In this document: positions 36,161 through 45,435 of the stretch, piece by piece
How positions within the stretch are numbered: the first letter of the stretch is position 1
Layout of the letters: each line of letters starts with the position of its first letter
From: Propionibacteriales bacterium
Lineage (GTDB): Bacteria; Actinomycetota; Actinomycetes; Propionibacteriales; Nocardioidaceae
Direction of reading: 5' to 3'
Length of the DNA stretch: 64,000 nucleotides
Assembly: GCA_026392415.1 (NCBI GenBank)
Contig: JAPLCC010000017.1
Location: 166,576 to 230,575, forward strand
Program-made: the position numbers and the translations under genes
Notes under the pieces: model-generated
Database searches by the model: none
Seen by the model: the letters and a program-made list of their open reading frames with translations, nothing else
Told to the model about the DNA's origin: nothing

Positions 36161-37770
36161 GACAGCTCCGTCCGGGGGTGGAGAGCGACCGTGAACTCCG
36201 CGCCGCCGAGAGCGGAGCGGCCGACCGCGACCGTGCCGCCGTGGCGGCGAGCGACCTGGACGACGAGGGCGAGCCCGAGTCCGCGTCCGGTTCCGGGAGC
36301 CGCCTTGGTGGTCCACCCGCGCTCCAGGACGTGGGCGGCGGCCGCGTCGTCGAGGCCGGGGCCGCTGTCACCCACCCGGATCACGAGGGCCGCCGGGTCG
36401 CCGGCGAGATGCACCTCGACCCGCCGCGACTCGGCGTCCCGTACGGCGTCGAAGGCGTTGTCGACCAGGTTGCCGAGCAGGGTGACGAGGTCACGGGGAG
36501 GGACGCCGGAGCCTTCAGGAACCTCGCCGGAGATGGCCAGTTCGATGCCCTGCTCGGCGGCCTCGGCGGACTTGCCGAGCAGCAGGGCGGCCACGACCGG
36601 GTCGTCGACCGCGGCCACGACCTGGTCGGCGAGGACCTGCGCGACCTGTAACTCGGAGGTGGCGAAGTCGACGGCCTCGTCACTGCGCCCCATCTCGATC
36701 AGGGAGACCACGGTGTGCAGCCGGTTGGCGGACTCGTGGTTCTGGGACCGCAATGACTCCGTCAGCCGGCGGACCACCTCGAGCTCTCCGGTCACCGAGC
36801 GCAGCTCGGTGTGGTCGCGCAGCGTGACGACCGACCCGACGTCGCGGCCCTGCCAGCGCGCGGGCGCGGACGAGACGACGAGGATGCGCTCGCCGGCGAG
36901 GTAGAGGTCGTCGGTTTCTGCCGTGTGGCCGCGGGCCGCGGACACCAGACCCGGGGCGAGGCCGAGGTCGCCGACCGCGCGACCGACCACGTCGTCCGGC
37001 AGGGCCAGCAACCGGCGGGCCTCGTCGTTGACGAGCTGCACCTTGCCGTCGCCGTCGAGCAGCAACAGTCCTTCGCGCACCGAGTGGAGGACGGCCGAGT
37101 AGTACTCGTACATGCGGGCGAGCTCCTTCTCGCCGAGCCCGTGGGTGATCCGCTGCAGCCGTCGGCCGAGCAGGGCGGCGCCGATCAGGCCGGCGAGCAG
37201 GACGAGGCCGGCCCACAGCAGGATCACGCCGACGTCGCGGCGCAGGCCGCGGTTGATGTCGCTGACCGTGATGCCGACCGAGACCAGGGCGACGACGCGA
37301 TCGCCGTCCTTCACCGGCACCACCGATCGCACCGACGGCCCGAGCGTGCCGGTGTACTGCTGGGTGAACACCTCGCCGATCGGGGCGTCGCCCAGGTCTC
37401 CGACGAACTTCCGCCCGATCTGCGTCGGGTCCGTGTGCGTGTAGCGGGTCCGGTCGAGCGCCATCACCACGACGAAGTCGGTGTCAGTGTCCGTGCGGAC
37501 GTCTTCGGTCCACGGCTGCAGCATTGCAGTCGGGTCCGGGCCGGCCAGGGCCTCCCGGACGGTGGGGGAGTCGGCCACCGTCTCGGCGACGGCCACCGCG
37601 CGCTCTGTCGCCCGGCTGCGCGAGTCCCGGCGGGCGTCGTAGGCAGCGAGGCCGATGGCCGTGACCACCAACAGCAGCACGATCCCGATCTGGAGCAGGA
37701 GCACCTGCCGCGCGACCGACCGGTCGCGAAGGAGTCGGGGAAGGCGGCGCACCCCAGCAGTGTCTCCCAT
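36157..37770 (-). CDS. CitA/DcuS-type sensor histidine kinase
   Basis: 537 residues. TM helix 1 is at about 22-44 (QVLLLQIGIVLLLVVTAIGLA in part). An extracytoplasmic PASTA-free PDC-like sensor domain spans about 45-175 (TERAVAVAETVADSPTVREAL, TDFVVVMALDRTRYTHTDP), with TM helix 2 at about 180-202. A cytoplasmic PAS domain (LHSVREGLLLLDGDGKVQLVN) is followed by the H-box SQNHESANRLHTV, N-box LVDNAFDAVRDAE and G-box GTGRGLGLALV. The sensor fold and HESANRLH box are those of the citrate/C4-dicarboxylate sensors CitA and DcuS. It is divergent from dctA. Confidence 0.9.
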   Translation of the reverse strand: MGDTAGVRRLPRLLRDRSVARQVLLLQIGIVLLLVVTAIGLAAYDARRDSRSRATERAVAVAETVADSPTVREALAGPDPTAMLQPWTEDVRTDTDTDFVVVMALDRTRYTHTDPTQIGRKFVGDLGDAPIGEVFTQQYTGTLGPSVRSVVPVKDGDRVVALVSVGITVSDINRGLRRDVGVILLWAGLVLLAGLIGAALLGRRLQRITHGLGEKELARMYEYYSAVLHSVREGLLLLDGDGKVQLVNDEARRLLALPDDVVGRAVGDLGLAPGLVSAARGHTAETDDLYLAGERILVVSSAPARWQGRDVGSVVTLRDHTELRSVTGELEVVRRLTESLRSQNHESANRLHTVVSLIEMGRSDEAVDFATSELQVAQVLADQVVAAVDDPVVAALLLGKSAEAAEQGIELAISGEVPEGSGVPPRDLVTLLGNLVDNAFDAVRDAESRRVEVHLAGDPAALVIRVGDSGPGLDDAAAAHVLERGWTTKAAPGTGRGLGLALVVQVARRHGGTVAVGRSALGGAEFTVALHPRTELS

Positions 37771-37818
37771 CGGCCGGCGTGTGCTGTGTCGTCCGTCACG
37801 AACTCAAAGAACACAACG

Positions 37819-37832
37819 GTGACGCAGGTCAC
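37819..37832. promoter_or_regulatory. CRP/GlxR-like site upstream of dctA
   Basis: GTGA-CGCAGG-TCAC inverted repeat, the CRP-family core GTGA-N6-TCAC, 57 bases before the dctA start in the divergent promoter region. A site for a cAMP-responsive regulator would suit carbon-source control of dicarboxylate uptake. No regulator gene is in the window. Confidence 0.5.
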
Positions 37833-37888
37833 ATCAGATCGGAGAGTGGCAGAAGACCCCGGTCGGGGTCCCCGGACCAGGAGGATCG

Positions 37889-39253
37889 ATGAGTACGACG
37901 AGCACCAGCGCGACGAAGAGCCAAGGCTCTCGCGCCACCCACTACCTCTATCTCGCGGTGATCGTTGCGGTCATCCTCGGCATCGTCACCGGCCTGGTCT
38001 TCCCGGGCTTCGCCGTCGAGCTCAAGCCACTCGGCGAGGGCTTCGTCAATCTGATCAAGATGATGATCCAGCCGATCATCTTCTGCACGATCGTGCTCGG
38101 TGTCGGCTCCGTGGCCAGCGCCGCGAAGGTCGGCAAGGTCGGCGGCATGGCCCTGGCCTACTTCCTGGTGATGTCGACGGCCGCGCTGACGATCGGCATG
38201 GTGGTCGGCAACATGCTGCACCCCGGCGACGGCCTGAACCTCACCGCCGATGCCGCCGCGATCGCCCAGGAGAAGGCCGCCGAGGGGCACGCCGACACCA
38301 CGGCGTTCCTGCTCGGAATCATCCCGACATCACTGTTCAGCGCCCTCACCAGCGGCAGCGTGCTGCAGACCCTGCTCGTCGCGCTCCTGGTCGGCTTCGC
38401 CCTCCAGCGAATGGGTGCGGCCGGTGCGCCGGTGCTGACCGTCGTCGGCCACGTCCAGCGCCTGGTCTTCCGTCTGCTCGGGATGATCATGTGGGCGGCG
38501 CCCGTCGGCGCCTTCGGTGCCATGGCAGCCGTGACCGGCCAGGGCGGCGTCGACGCGCTCAAGAGTCTCGGCGTGCTGATGATCGGGTTCTACGTCACCT
38601 GTCTGCTCTTCGTGTTCGTGGTGTTGGGCACGCTGCTCAAGGTCGCCGCCGGCGTCAACATCTTCTCGCTGCTGCGCTACCTCGGCCGCGAGTTCCTGCT
38701 GATCCTCGCGACGTCCTCCTCCGAGTCGGCCCTCCCGCGGGTGATCGCCAAGCTCGAGCACGCCGGGGTCGACAAGACCACGGTGGGCGTCGTGATCCCC
38801 ACGGGCTACTCGTTCAACCTCGACGGCACCGCGATCTACCTGACCATGGCCTCGATCTTCATCGCCGAGGCGATCGGCAGCCCGCTCGCCATCGGTGAGC
38901 AGATCTCGCTGCTGCTGTTCATGATGATCGCCGCCAAGGGCGCCGCTGGCGTGACCGGCTCCGGCATGGCCGTCCTGGCCGGTGGTCTCCAGTCGCACCG
39001 CCCCGAGATGGTCGACGGGGTCGGCCTCATCGTCGGCATCGACCGGTTCATGTCCGAGGCCCGCGCCCTGACGAACTTCGCGGGCAACGCCGTCGGCACG
39101 GTCCTGGTGGGCCACTGGACCAACAGCATCGACCGGGCCCAGCTGGACCGGGTGCTCGGGGGCGACGACCCGTTCGACGAGACGACCATGGTCGACGACC
39201 ACGCCGCGGACCCGGCGCCGGTCGAGGAGAACAGGGAGCCTCAGCCGGTCTGA
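37889..39253 (+). CDS. dctA: C4-dicarboxylate/cation symporter DctA
   Basis: 454-residue dicarboxylate/amino acid:cation symporter (DAACS family). Seen are FVNLIKMMIQPIIFCTIVLGVG (helices 2-3), VGGMALAYFLVMSTAALTIG, LIMWAAPVGAFGAMAAV-like segments, the serine-rich re-entrant loop LATSSSESALPRVI, PTGYSFNLDGTAIYLTMAS and GMAVLAGGLQSH. It takes up succinate, fumarate and malate. It is flanked by a divergent CitA/DcuS-DcuR-like pair, the expected regulators. Its end overlaps the convergent phosphotransferase gene by 13 bases. Confidence 0.93.
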   Translation: MSTTSTSATKSQGSRATHYLYLAVIVAVILGIVTGLVFPGFAVELKPLGEGFVNLIKMMIQPIIFCTIVLGVGSVASAAKVGKVGGMALAYFLVMSTAALTIGMVVGNMLHPGDGLNLTADAAAIAQEKAAEGHADTTAFLLGIIPTSLFSALTSGSVLQTLLVALLVGFALQRMGAAGAPVLTVVGHVQRLVFRLLGMIMWAAPVGAFGAMAAVTGQGGVDALKSLGVLMIGFYVTCLLFVFVVLGTLLKVAAGVNIFSLLRYLGREFLLILATSSSESALPRVIAKLEHAGVDKTTVGVVIPTGYSFNLDGTAIYLTMASIFIAEAIGSPLAIGEQISLLLFMMIAAKGAAGVTGSGMAVLAGGLQSHRPEMVDGVGLIVGIDRFMSEARALTNFAGNAVGTVLVGHWTNSIDRAQLDRVLGGDDPFDETTMVDDHAADPAPVEENREPQPV

Positions 39254-40380
39254 TCGACCAGGTCGAGGGAGTAGCGGGCGATGGTGGCTCTGGTGGCCGC
39301 CATCGCCCGCACCTGTTCTGTCGGCTCAGCGTCGAGCAGCTCGAAGGGCAGGGCGGACAACCCGGTGAAGAGCAGCAGCTGCAGCGCATGCGCCCGGCGG
39401 ACCACCTGCTCGTCGATCTCCACGCCTTCGGCGGCCAGTCCTTCGGCGTACGACGTCAGGCAGGCGGCATCGCGCTCGGCAAGATCCGCGGGGGAACGCC
39501 GGCCCAGTTGCACGTCGCCCACCAGGAGCTGGCCGAGGTCGAACCCGATGGGCAGTTCGGTGAAGAAGCCGAAGTCGATCAACGTGAAGTCGTCGGCGCC
39601 GGGACACACCAGCAGGTTGTTCGGGCAGGCGTCACCGTGGCCGGCGAGCACCGGCAGGGACATCAGCTCCGCCGCGACGGCATCGACCGTCCCCGCCGCC
39701 CGGTCCAGGCGCGGTCGGAGATCAGCGAAGGCGTCGGCGATGAGCGGGTGGTGCCAGAGGTCGTCGCTCGCCAGCATCGGGAGCACCTGGAACTTGAGCC
39801 GGCCCTCGACGTACCGCGACACGTCCCACTCGTGCCCGCCGATGTTCGAGCGGTCGCGGACGGCGGTGCTACCGGCGAACCGGCCGAGCAGGTGTCCCGC
39901 GCGGCGATAGCGCTCGACGTCCCACTCGACGTCGAGCGCTGACACCACCTCGAGCCACACGGCGTAGGAGAGGTCGTCGATGTCGTGGACCCCGACCGAC
40001 CGCGGCATGGTCAGGCCCTGCGGCAGGTGGTCGACGAGGTCGGAGCGATAGACCTCACCCTCGGTGCGCCATGGCACCTGCTTGGCCGCCCACGGCTGGA
40101 CCTCGGGCGGCAGGTCGGCGAAGAAGGGGGAGCGGGACCACTCCTGGACCTGCTTCACGAAGAGCGCGAACGGACGGATCCTGCCGCCGACGTCGGCGGT
40201 GCCGCGGACCCACCAGCGTCCGCCGGTGGTGATGGCGGGGATCTCGTAGGGGACCGGCTCGGCGCTGGAGTCCACGAGCGTGACGGACGTTCCCGCTGGA
40301 ACGGCGAACAGGTCCGCGAGCATCGAAGCGAGTGCGGTGTCGGAGACGTCAGCGACACCGAGCGCGGACCGATCGTTCAT
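39241..40380 (-). CDS. Aminoglycoside phosphotransferase-fold kinase
   Basis: 379-residue protein with the APH/choline kinase fold. The catalytic loop is GHGDACPNNLLV (Brenner-type HGD-x4-N) and the metal Asp is in FTLIDFGFFTELP. The N-terminal lobe is divergent. The start is ATG 40380 (MNDRSALGVADVS) rather than the upstream GTG. Substrates of this large family range from antibiotics to choline and homoserine, so resistance should not be presumed. It is convergent with dctA. Confidence 0.78.
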   Translation of the reverse strand: MNDRSALGVADVSDTALASMLADLFAVPAGTSVTLVDSSAEPVPYEIPAITTGGRWWVRGTADVGGRIRPFALFVKQVQEWSRSPFFADLPPEVQPWAAKQVPWRTEGEVYRSDLVDHLPQGLTMPRSVGVHDIDDLSYAVWLEVVSALDVEWDVERYRRAGHLLGRFAGSTAVRDRSNIGGHEWDVSRYVEGRLKFQVLPMLASDDLWHHPLIADAFADLRPRLDRAAGTVDAVAAELMSLPVLAGHGDACPNNLLVCPGADDFTLIDFGFFTELPIGFDLGQLLVGDVQLGRRSPADLAERDAACLTSYAEGLAAEGVEIDEQVVRRAHALQLLLFTGLSALPFELLDAEPTEQVRAMAATRATIARYSLDLVDQTG

Positions 40381-40470
40381 GAGACCTCCGGAGAGAGCGA
40401 CGCAGATCACCGCATGTTAGGCCGGTGACGATGCCCGGGTCCGCACCTTCTGGCAGATAGCGTGACGCCC

Positions 40471-41457
40471 ATGACGGACGATTCGGGGCCCCATTCCCGA
40501 TCGTCGACCCGTCGGTCTCTCCTGGATCGCCTCCCCGCTCCGGTAGGACGGTTCGTCCGCCTGGTCTGGCGGCTGATCGTCACCACGGTCGGGTCCTGTC
40601 TGAAGTATCGCGTCACGGGCCTGGCCGCTGAGGGCGCGTTCTTCGCCGTGGTCTCCGTGCCGCCGCTGATCTTCGCGCTCGCTGGCGGCGTCGGTTACGT
40701 CACCGATCACTTCACGCCCGGCCAGGTCGAGGAGGTACGCCGAGCGGTCACGGACCTGTTCTCCCGCTTCCTCACCGACACCGCGGTCAACAAGGTCATC
40801 AAGCCCACGATGGACGACGTCCTCAAGGGCGGCCGCTTCGACGTGATCTCGCTCGGCTTCGTGCTGGCGCTGTGGTCGGGCTCCCGTGCCCTGAACGTCT
40901 TCGTCGACACCATCACGATCATGCACGGGCTCGGCGGGCACCGCGGGATCGTGAAGACCAGGGCGTTGTCGTTCGTGCTCTACATCCTTGCGGTCATCAC
41001 GGGCGCGATCACGCTCCCGCTGATGGTCGCCGGGCCGCGGCTGGTACGCGAGTGGCTCCCGAACCGGGCCGACTTCCTGATCGAGTTCTACTGGCCGCTG
41101 GTGGTCGTGCTCTGCATCTGCTTCCTCGCCACGCTCTACCACGTGTCCGTGCCGGTCCGGACGAACTGGAGCTTCAACCTTCCCGGGGCGACCTTCTCGC
41201 TCATCGCGTGGCTCGGCGGGTCCTACCTGCTGCGGTGGGTGCTGACCGTGACCGCACAGGACTCGCACTCCATCTACGGCCCGCTTGCCGCACCCATCGC
41301 GATTCTCATCTGGCTCTACATCGCCGCGCTGGCCGTCCTCATCGGTGCGGGCGTCAATGCCGCCTTCGACGAGGTGTTCCCCCAGGAGACGACGCAACGG
41401 GCGCGCCGGGAGCTGATGACGCGCCTCCTGCGGCGTACGCCAGAGCAAGTGGACTAG
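40471..41457 (+). CDS. YihY/BrkB-family inner membrane protein
   Basis: 328-residue polytopic membrane protein of the YihY/virulence factor BrkB family. Six hydrophobic segments are visible, including AAEGAFFAVVSVPPLIFALAG, VLYILAVITGAITLPLMVAG, YWPLVVVLCICFLATLYHVS and APIAILIWLYIAALAVLIGAG. The conserved SGSRALNVFVDTI type loop appears as LWSGSRALNVFVDTITIMHG. Function is unknown despite older ribonuclease BN and virulence names. ATG 40471 is chosen; GTG 40462 would add three residues. Confidence 0.85.
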   Translation: MTDDSGPHSRSSTRRSLLDRLPAPVGRFVRLVWRLIVTTVGSCLKYRVTGLAAEGAFFAVVSVPPLIFALAGGVGYVTDHFTPGQVEEVRRAVTDLFSRFLTDTAVNKVIKPTMDDVLKGGRFDVISLGFVLALWSGSRALNVFVDTITIMHGLGGHRGIVKTRALSFVLYILAVITGAITLPLMVAGPRLVREWLPNRADFLIEFYWPLVVVLCICFLATLYHVSVPVRTNWSFNLPGATFSLIAWLGGSYLLRWVLTVTAQDSHSIYGPLAAPIAILIWLYIAALAVLIGAGVNAAFDEVFPQETTQRARRELMTRLLRRTPEQVD

Positions 41458-41466
41458 GGTCCGGCC

Positions 41467-42582
41467 GTGGGCTTCGAAGCAGCAGCATCGGCGAACAGCC
41501 CCTCGGTGGGCCGCATCGCGCTGCCTGAGCGCGTCCGCTCCCCGTGGTGGGAGCTGGGGCGCCGAATTCTGCTGGCGTTCGCGATCATGGCCGGCACGGT
41601 CATGCTGGTGTACTTCGACCGCGAGGGTTACCGCGACGCCGGCGATGCCACCGCTGCCGACCCGTTCGGCACGATCTCCCTGGTCGACGCGATCTACTAC
41701 ACGACCGTCACCCTCAGCACGACCGGGTACGGCGACATCGCCCCGGTCAGCGATCCAGCGCGACTGGTCAACGCGTTCATCATCACCCCGGCCCGTATCG
41801 CGTTCCTCGTGCTCCTGATCGGCACCACCCTAGAGGTGTTGGCGCAGCGCGGCCGCGAGATGTTCCGCATCGCTCGATGGAGGAAGAACATGGGACACCA
41901 CGTCGTGGTGATCGGTTACGGCACCAAGGGCCGCAGCGCTGTCGAGACCCTGGTCAACAACGGACTGCAACGCGAGCACGTGGTCGTCGTCGACCCGAGC
42001 CCGATCGCGATGGCTGATGCGCACGCCGACCAGCTCGCCGTCGTGACGGGCGACGCGACCCGCCGTGGCGTGCTGCACCGGGCCGGCGTGGCCGAGGCCG
42101 ACCAGGTCATCATCACCACCGGCCGTGACGACTCGAACGTGCTCGCTGCGCTCACCGTGCGCCAGCTGAATCCCGACGCCTGGATCGTCGCGTCGGTCAG
42201 CGAGCAGGAGAACGCGCCCCTGATGCGTCAGTCCGGTGCCGACTCGGTGATCACCTCGTCCGACGCCGTCGGCCGACTGCTGGGGCTGTCCACGCTGTCG
42301 CCGACCCTCGGACAGGTCATGGAGGACCTGCTCACCTACGGCGACGGTCTCGAGGTGGCCGAGCGCGAACTGCTGGTCAACGAGGTCGGCATGCCACCGC
42401 AGTCGTTGCCCGACCAGGTGATCGCGGTCGTGCGGGACGAGAAGGTCTACCGCTACTTCGACCCGGTCGTGACGCTGCTCGCGCGCGGTGACCGGCTGGT
42501 CGTCGTACGACCGGCGAAGGAGCTGCCGTGGGCGCCCCGCCCCGGGACCCACAACGAGGACTTCGCGAGCGACGAGGACTGA
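41467..42582 (+). CDS. Potassium channel with RCK (TrkA-N) domain
   Basis: 371-residue two-helix potassium channel subunit. TM1 is at about 33-50 (LLAFAIMAGTVMLVYF), the pore helix and filter are TLSTTGYGDIAP (TTGYGD, about residues 84-90), and TM2 is FIITPARIAFLVLLIGTTLEVL. A cytoplasmic RCK N-domain follows (HHVVVIGYGTKGRSAVETLV, VVVVDPSP, ITTGRDDSNVLAALTVRQL) with a C-terminal RCK_C-like part. It should form a gated tetrameric channel regulated by ligand binding to the Rossmann domains. The start is GTG 41467, nine bases after the BrkB gene, so likely the same transcript. Confidence 0.9.
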   Translation: MGFEAAASANSPSVGRIALPERVRSPWWELGRRILLAFAIMAGTVMLVYFDREGYRDAGDATAADPFGTISLVDAIYYTTVTLSTTGYGDIAPVSDPARLVNAFIITPARIAFLVLLIGTTLEVLAQRGREMFRIARWRKNMGHHVVVIGYGTKGRSAVETLVNNGLQREHVVVVDPSPIAMADAHADQLAVVTGDATRRGVLHRAGVAEADQVIITTGRDDSNVLAALTVRQLNPDAWIVASVSEQENAPLMRQSGADSVITSSDAVGRLLGLSTLSPTLGQVMEDLLTYGDGLEVAERELLVNEVGMPPQSLPDQVIAVVRDEKVYRYFDPVVTLLARGDRLVVVRPAKELPWAPRPGTHNEDFASDED

Positions 42583-42731
42583 GACCGCCTGCCCGATTCG
42601 GGACAGTCGCCGGGACGCCTGGTCCATCGGGACTAGTCGTCGCCCCGCCGATCGTGCAGACCTGTCGAGCTGCAGGTAAAACGCCCCGTGGGAGCGCGAC
42701 TTTCTCCTGCCGACACGGCAGGCTGATCGAC

Positions 42732-42902
42732 GTGCGGAAGAACTACGGACCCTGGGTCAGGCTTGGATGGTGCCCGAGTTGCACACGGCGTACGGAGCAG
42801 ACGCGGTGGCACCGTCGACTGTTCGGTGAACCGCCCGAACGCGGCGAGCACGAGATCCGGTGCAACGAGTGCGCCAGCGCGGTGGACGACGTCGCGAGCT
42901 GA
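42732..42902 (+). CDS. Small zinc-ribbon hypothetical protein
   Basis: Possible 56-residue protein starting at GTG 42732, with two Cys pairs (GWCPSCTRRTEQ and IRCNECASAV) that could bind one zinc. It lies alone in the gap between the channel gene and the next membrane-anchored protein. The ribosome site is weak and the frame is also open upstream, so both start and reality are uncertain. Confidence 0.45.
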   Translation: MRKNYGPWVRLGWCPSCTRRTEQTRWHRRLFGEPPERGEHEIRCNECASAVDDVAS

Positions 42903-42974
42903 AACCGAGGACCCCGGTTGCTTCTCGAGTGACCGGGTACTGCGGGGGCATCAGTCAATCCGAGGAGGAAAGAC

Positions 42975-43454
42975 ATGCCCCGCTCACGCCCCACACGTGA
43001 CCTACGTGATCTTCTGGACACCGTGTCGCCGAAGGTCGAGTCGGCGATCCAAGCCGTTGCCGATCAGGCGTCGCCCGCCCTCGACCGTGGCCGGACGGCC
43101 GCTGCCGAGCACGGATCGCACCTGGCCGGCGTTCTCGCCGACCACATCCCGACAGCCGTCGTGGACCGACTCCCCGACAATGTCGTGGACCATCTCCCGA
43201 TCAGCCGTCCGCGACGTGGACGCAAGTTCCTGATCCTGGGCCTCGTCGCAGGTCTGGTCGGAGCCGGTGTCGTCGCATCGCGCCGCGCCCGGGGAAGCGC
43301 CCCGGCGCAGCACCGGACGGCAGTCCCGCCGCGGCCGACGGACGTCGCCGACCTGGGTGGGTCCGCGGACGCGACACCTTCGAGCGCTGCGCCCGACGAT
43401 GCCGCTGGCCTCGTGGACCCGACCGACCCGCGCGTCAGCAGTCGCAAGGACTGA
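42975..43454 (+). CDS. Single-pass membrane hypothetical protein
   Basis: 159 residues starting at ATG 42975 behind a very strong ribosome site (GAGGAGGAAAGAC). The N-terminal half is amphipathic and polar (LDTVSPKVESAIQAVADQA). One TM helix follows at about 83-100 (FLILGLVAGLVGAGVVAS) after a basic stretch PRRGRKF, and the C-terminus is a disordered Pro/Ala/Ser tail. I do not recognise the family; the layout recalls YtxH-like small envelope proteins. It is followed by a good terminator at 43475. Confidence 0.72.
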   Translation: MPRSRPTRDLRDLLDTVSPKVESAIQAVADQASPALDRGRTAAAEHGSHLAGVLADHIPTAVVDRLPDNVVDHLPISRPRRGRKFLILGLVAGLVGAGVVASRRARGSAPAQHRTAVPPRPTDVADLGGSADATPSSAAPDDAAGLVDPTDPRVSSRKD

Positions 43455-43474
43455 CCCGACCGGATCCGGAACAC

Positions 43475-43509
43475 GTGTCCCGCCCGACAGCGAATGTCAG
43501 GCGGGACAC
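43475..43509 (+). terminator. Hairpin terminator
   Basis: GTGTCCCGCC (43475-43484) pairs with GGCGGGACAC (43500-43509), with an inner GACA/TGTC pairing and GCGAA loop, 21 bases after the stop of the preceding gene. There is no U-run, as is usual in high-GC genomes. Confidence 0.7.
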
Positions 43510-43646
43510 GGTTGCGCCCGGCGTGTGTGGGGACCGTCGGGCACGGTTGGGATCCCGCGGTGGACGCTAGTGGTTACGGCGGGGGTCCGCTGGCGAATGG
43601 CGGAGACTTGACCAACTCTCAGCCGATTCTTTGCCAACGGTCGCTC

Positions 43647-45320
43647 TCAGGTGAAGTGGCGGTCCCGGAAGCGGCGCAGGGCGTCGCGCGATCCCTGCGC
43701 CGCGGCGATGATCGGTCGCATCGGCGGAGCCAGTGAAACGCGGGCGCGTCGGCTCGAGCGATCGGCGTACGCCGGGGCGTCGCCCTCCCACCAGACCGGC
43801 TCGAGCATCCGGTTGATGAAGGCCATCGCGGAGTCCATCGACGCATGGCCCCACTCGATGGCCTGGTCCAGAGCCGCGGGCGTCGGCGCAAGGGTGACCG
43901 GCGACAGGGTCGGGCTCATGCGCAGGAGCTGATCGGCGTACGGCGCGTTGCGGACCATGCCGAGCTGGACGGCGCGCGTGATGGGCGTCAGCCACAGATG
44001 ACGTGGGTCCCACTGCGGGTGGAAGCAGTCGAGCGCCACGTAGAGCGCGTTTCGCGTGCCGATCCGGCCGCGCTGCACCTTGATCCACGCCTGCTCGACC
44101 GGCACGTTGCTGGCCGCGCCGCCGTCGACGAGTGCCGCGACGTCCTTCTCGGCGAGCAGACGGTCGAGCAACGGACCCATCCGTGGATCCTTCGTCTCGT
44201 GGTGGAGTACGCCGGGGATCGCTGCCGAGAACGACATCGCATCGAGCACGTTGAACTGCCGGGTCAGGTCGTCGTCGCCGAGCACCAGCGGCTTGACCAC
44301 GCGTGAGTCGATGAACGACGCAGCCTGGTAGAGCCGACTGACAATCGCCGGACCCAGCCCGATCGGCACGACCGGCAGCGAGCGCAGCCGCACCATCGCC
44401 ATCTCCTGGCGGCGGAACCGCGCGGGCAGGCGGGCGAACAACTGCTGGTGGACGCCCGCGACGACGGCGTCGAACGGGATCGCGAGGTCCTCCATCTGCA
44501 TCTGCTCGCCATCGGGGCGTTCGAAGAGCGGTGCGGCGAACTCGTCGAGGCGCAACGAGAGCACGCTCGTCAGGCCGTGCTTGCGCCGTGCGGGCTCGGG
44601 GCCGAGGAGCGCGCGGTAGGTCAGCGACCTGGCGAACTCGAGGTAGTCGTCGAACGGGATCGGCGTCTGGCGGGCGAAGAGTCCGCCGAGCACGGCGCCG
44701 ATCGAGGACCCGATGATGTAGTCGGGCTCGACGTCGCTCTCGGCCAGGCGTTGCATCGCGCCGATGTAGACGAAGCCGGCGCCGCCGCCCCCGCCGAGCA
44801 CCAGCGCCAGGCTCTTGTAGCCGACCTCGGCGTCGAGCTCCGCGGCGCTGAAGTCACCCGCACGATTCGCCAGGAGCAGGCGTCGTTGCTCGGTCTGCTG
44901 GTCCTCGAGCTCGTAGTACGCCTCGCGGGCACCCGCGAGCCGCTTTGTTGCCGTCTGTTCACGACGCAGTGGTCCGGTGAGCCGGTCGAGGACGACGTCG
45001 CGCCAGGCCGCGAGATCTGCGCTGACGTCCACGTCGCCCCGGCCGCGCGAGCCCTGCGGGCCGGCTGCTCCCGGCTCGAAGACGGTCAGTCGGGCGAAGC
45101 TGATCAGGTAGCGGAGGCGGCGTACCTCGACGTCGGTCATCACGTCCGGGGCCTCGAGGTGCGCCCGCACGAGCGCCCGGTCGAACTTCTGGAGCGCGAA
45201 CGTCGGGTCCTTCGCGGGGTCCGGCGCGACGGGCACTCCCGTGACGGGATCGTCCAGGCCCGGCGGGAACAGCGGGACCTGGGCCGGCCCGGGGAGGCGG
45301 GGAACACGGGGGAGACGCAT
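43647..45320 (-). CDS. Patatin-like phospholipase family protein
   Basis: 557-residue patatin-fold lipid acyl hydrolase. The N-terminal 190 residues form a helical region (LRREQTATKRLAGAREAYYELEDQ) before the catalytic core. The oxyanion loop is LALVLGGGGGAGFVYIGAM, the nucleophile is in IIGSSIGAVLGGLFA, and the catalytic Asp is in ALVDGGAASNVPV. No signal peptide is present, so it acts inside the cell. The start is ATG 45320 (MRLPRVPRLPG). It is divergent from the AMP-binding ligase, which may suggest a shared lipid context, although that is weak evidence. Confidence 0.85.
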   Translation of the reverse strand: MRLPRVPRLPGPAQVPLFPPGLDDPVTGVPVAPDPAKDPTFALQKFDRALVRAHLEAPDVMTDVEVRRLRYLISFARLTVFEPGAAGPQGSRGRGDVDVSADLAAWRDVVLDRLTGPLRREQTATKRLAGAREAYYELEDQQTEQRRLLLANRAGDFSAAELDAEVGYKSLALVLGGGGGAGFVYIGAMQRLAESDVEPDYIIGSSIGAVLGGLFARQTPIPFDDYLEFARSLTYRALLGPEPARRKHGLTSVLSLRLDEFAAPLFERPDGEQMQMEDLAIPFDAVVAGVHQQLFARLPARFRRQEMAMVRLRSLPVVPIGLGPAIVSRLYQAASFIDSRVVKPLVLGDDDLTRQFNVLDAMSFSAAIPGVLHHETKDPRMGPLLDRLLAEKDVAALVDGGAASNVPVEQAWIKVQRGRIGTRNALYVALDCFHPQWDPRHLWLTPITRAVQLGMVRNAPYADQLLRMSPTLSPVTLAPTPAALDQAIEWGHASMDSAMAFINRMLEPVWWEGDAPAYADRSSRRARVSLAPPMRPIIAAAQGSRDALRRFRDRHFT

Positions 45321-45435
45321 CCGGACAGCGTGGCGTACCGGCCCGGATGCGTCGAGCATCGACGCGCCGCACGTCGCGCCGCCGCGGTGTGGTCGCGGAC
45401 TACCGTAGGCAGGACCTGCCCACGAAGGAGATGTT

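Noticed and set aside
39241..40380. Reading the phosphotransferase as an antibiotic-resistance gene
   Set aside because: Only the general APH catalytic loop is visible; the fold is shared by many metabolic kinases and the context is not a resistance island.
40381..41448. Minus-strand frame over the BrkB-type gene
   Set aside because: Shadow; the plus strand shows clear hydrophobic helices of the YihY/BrkB family.
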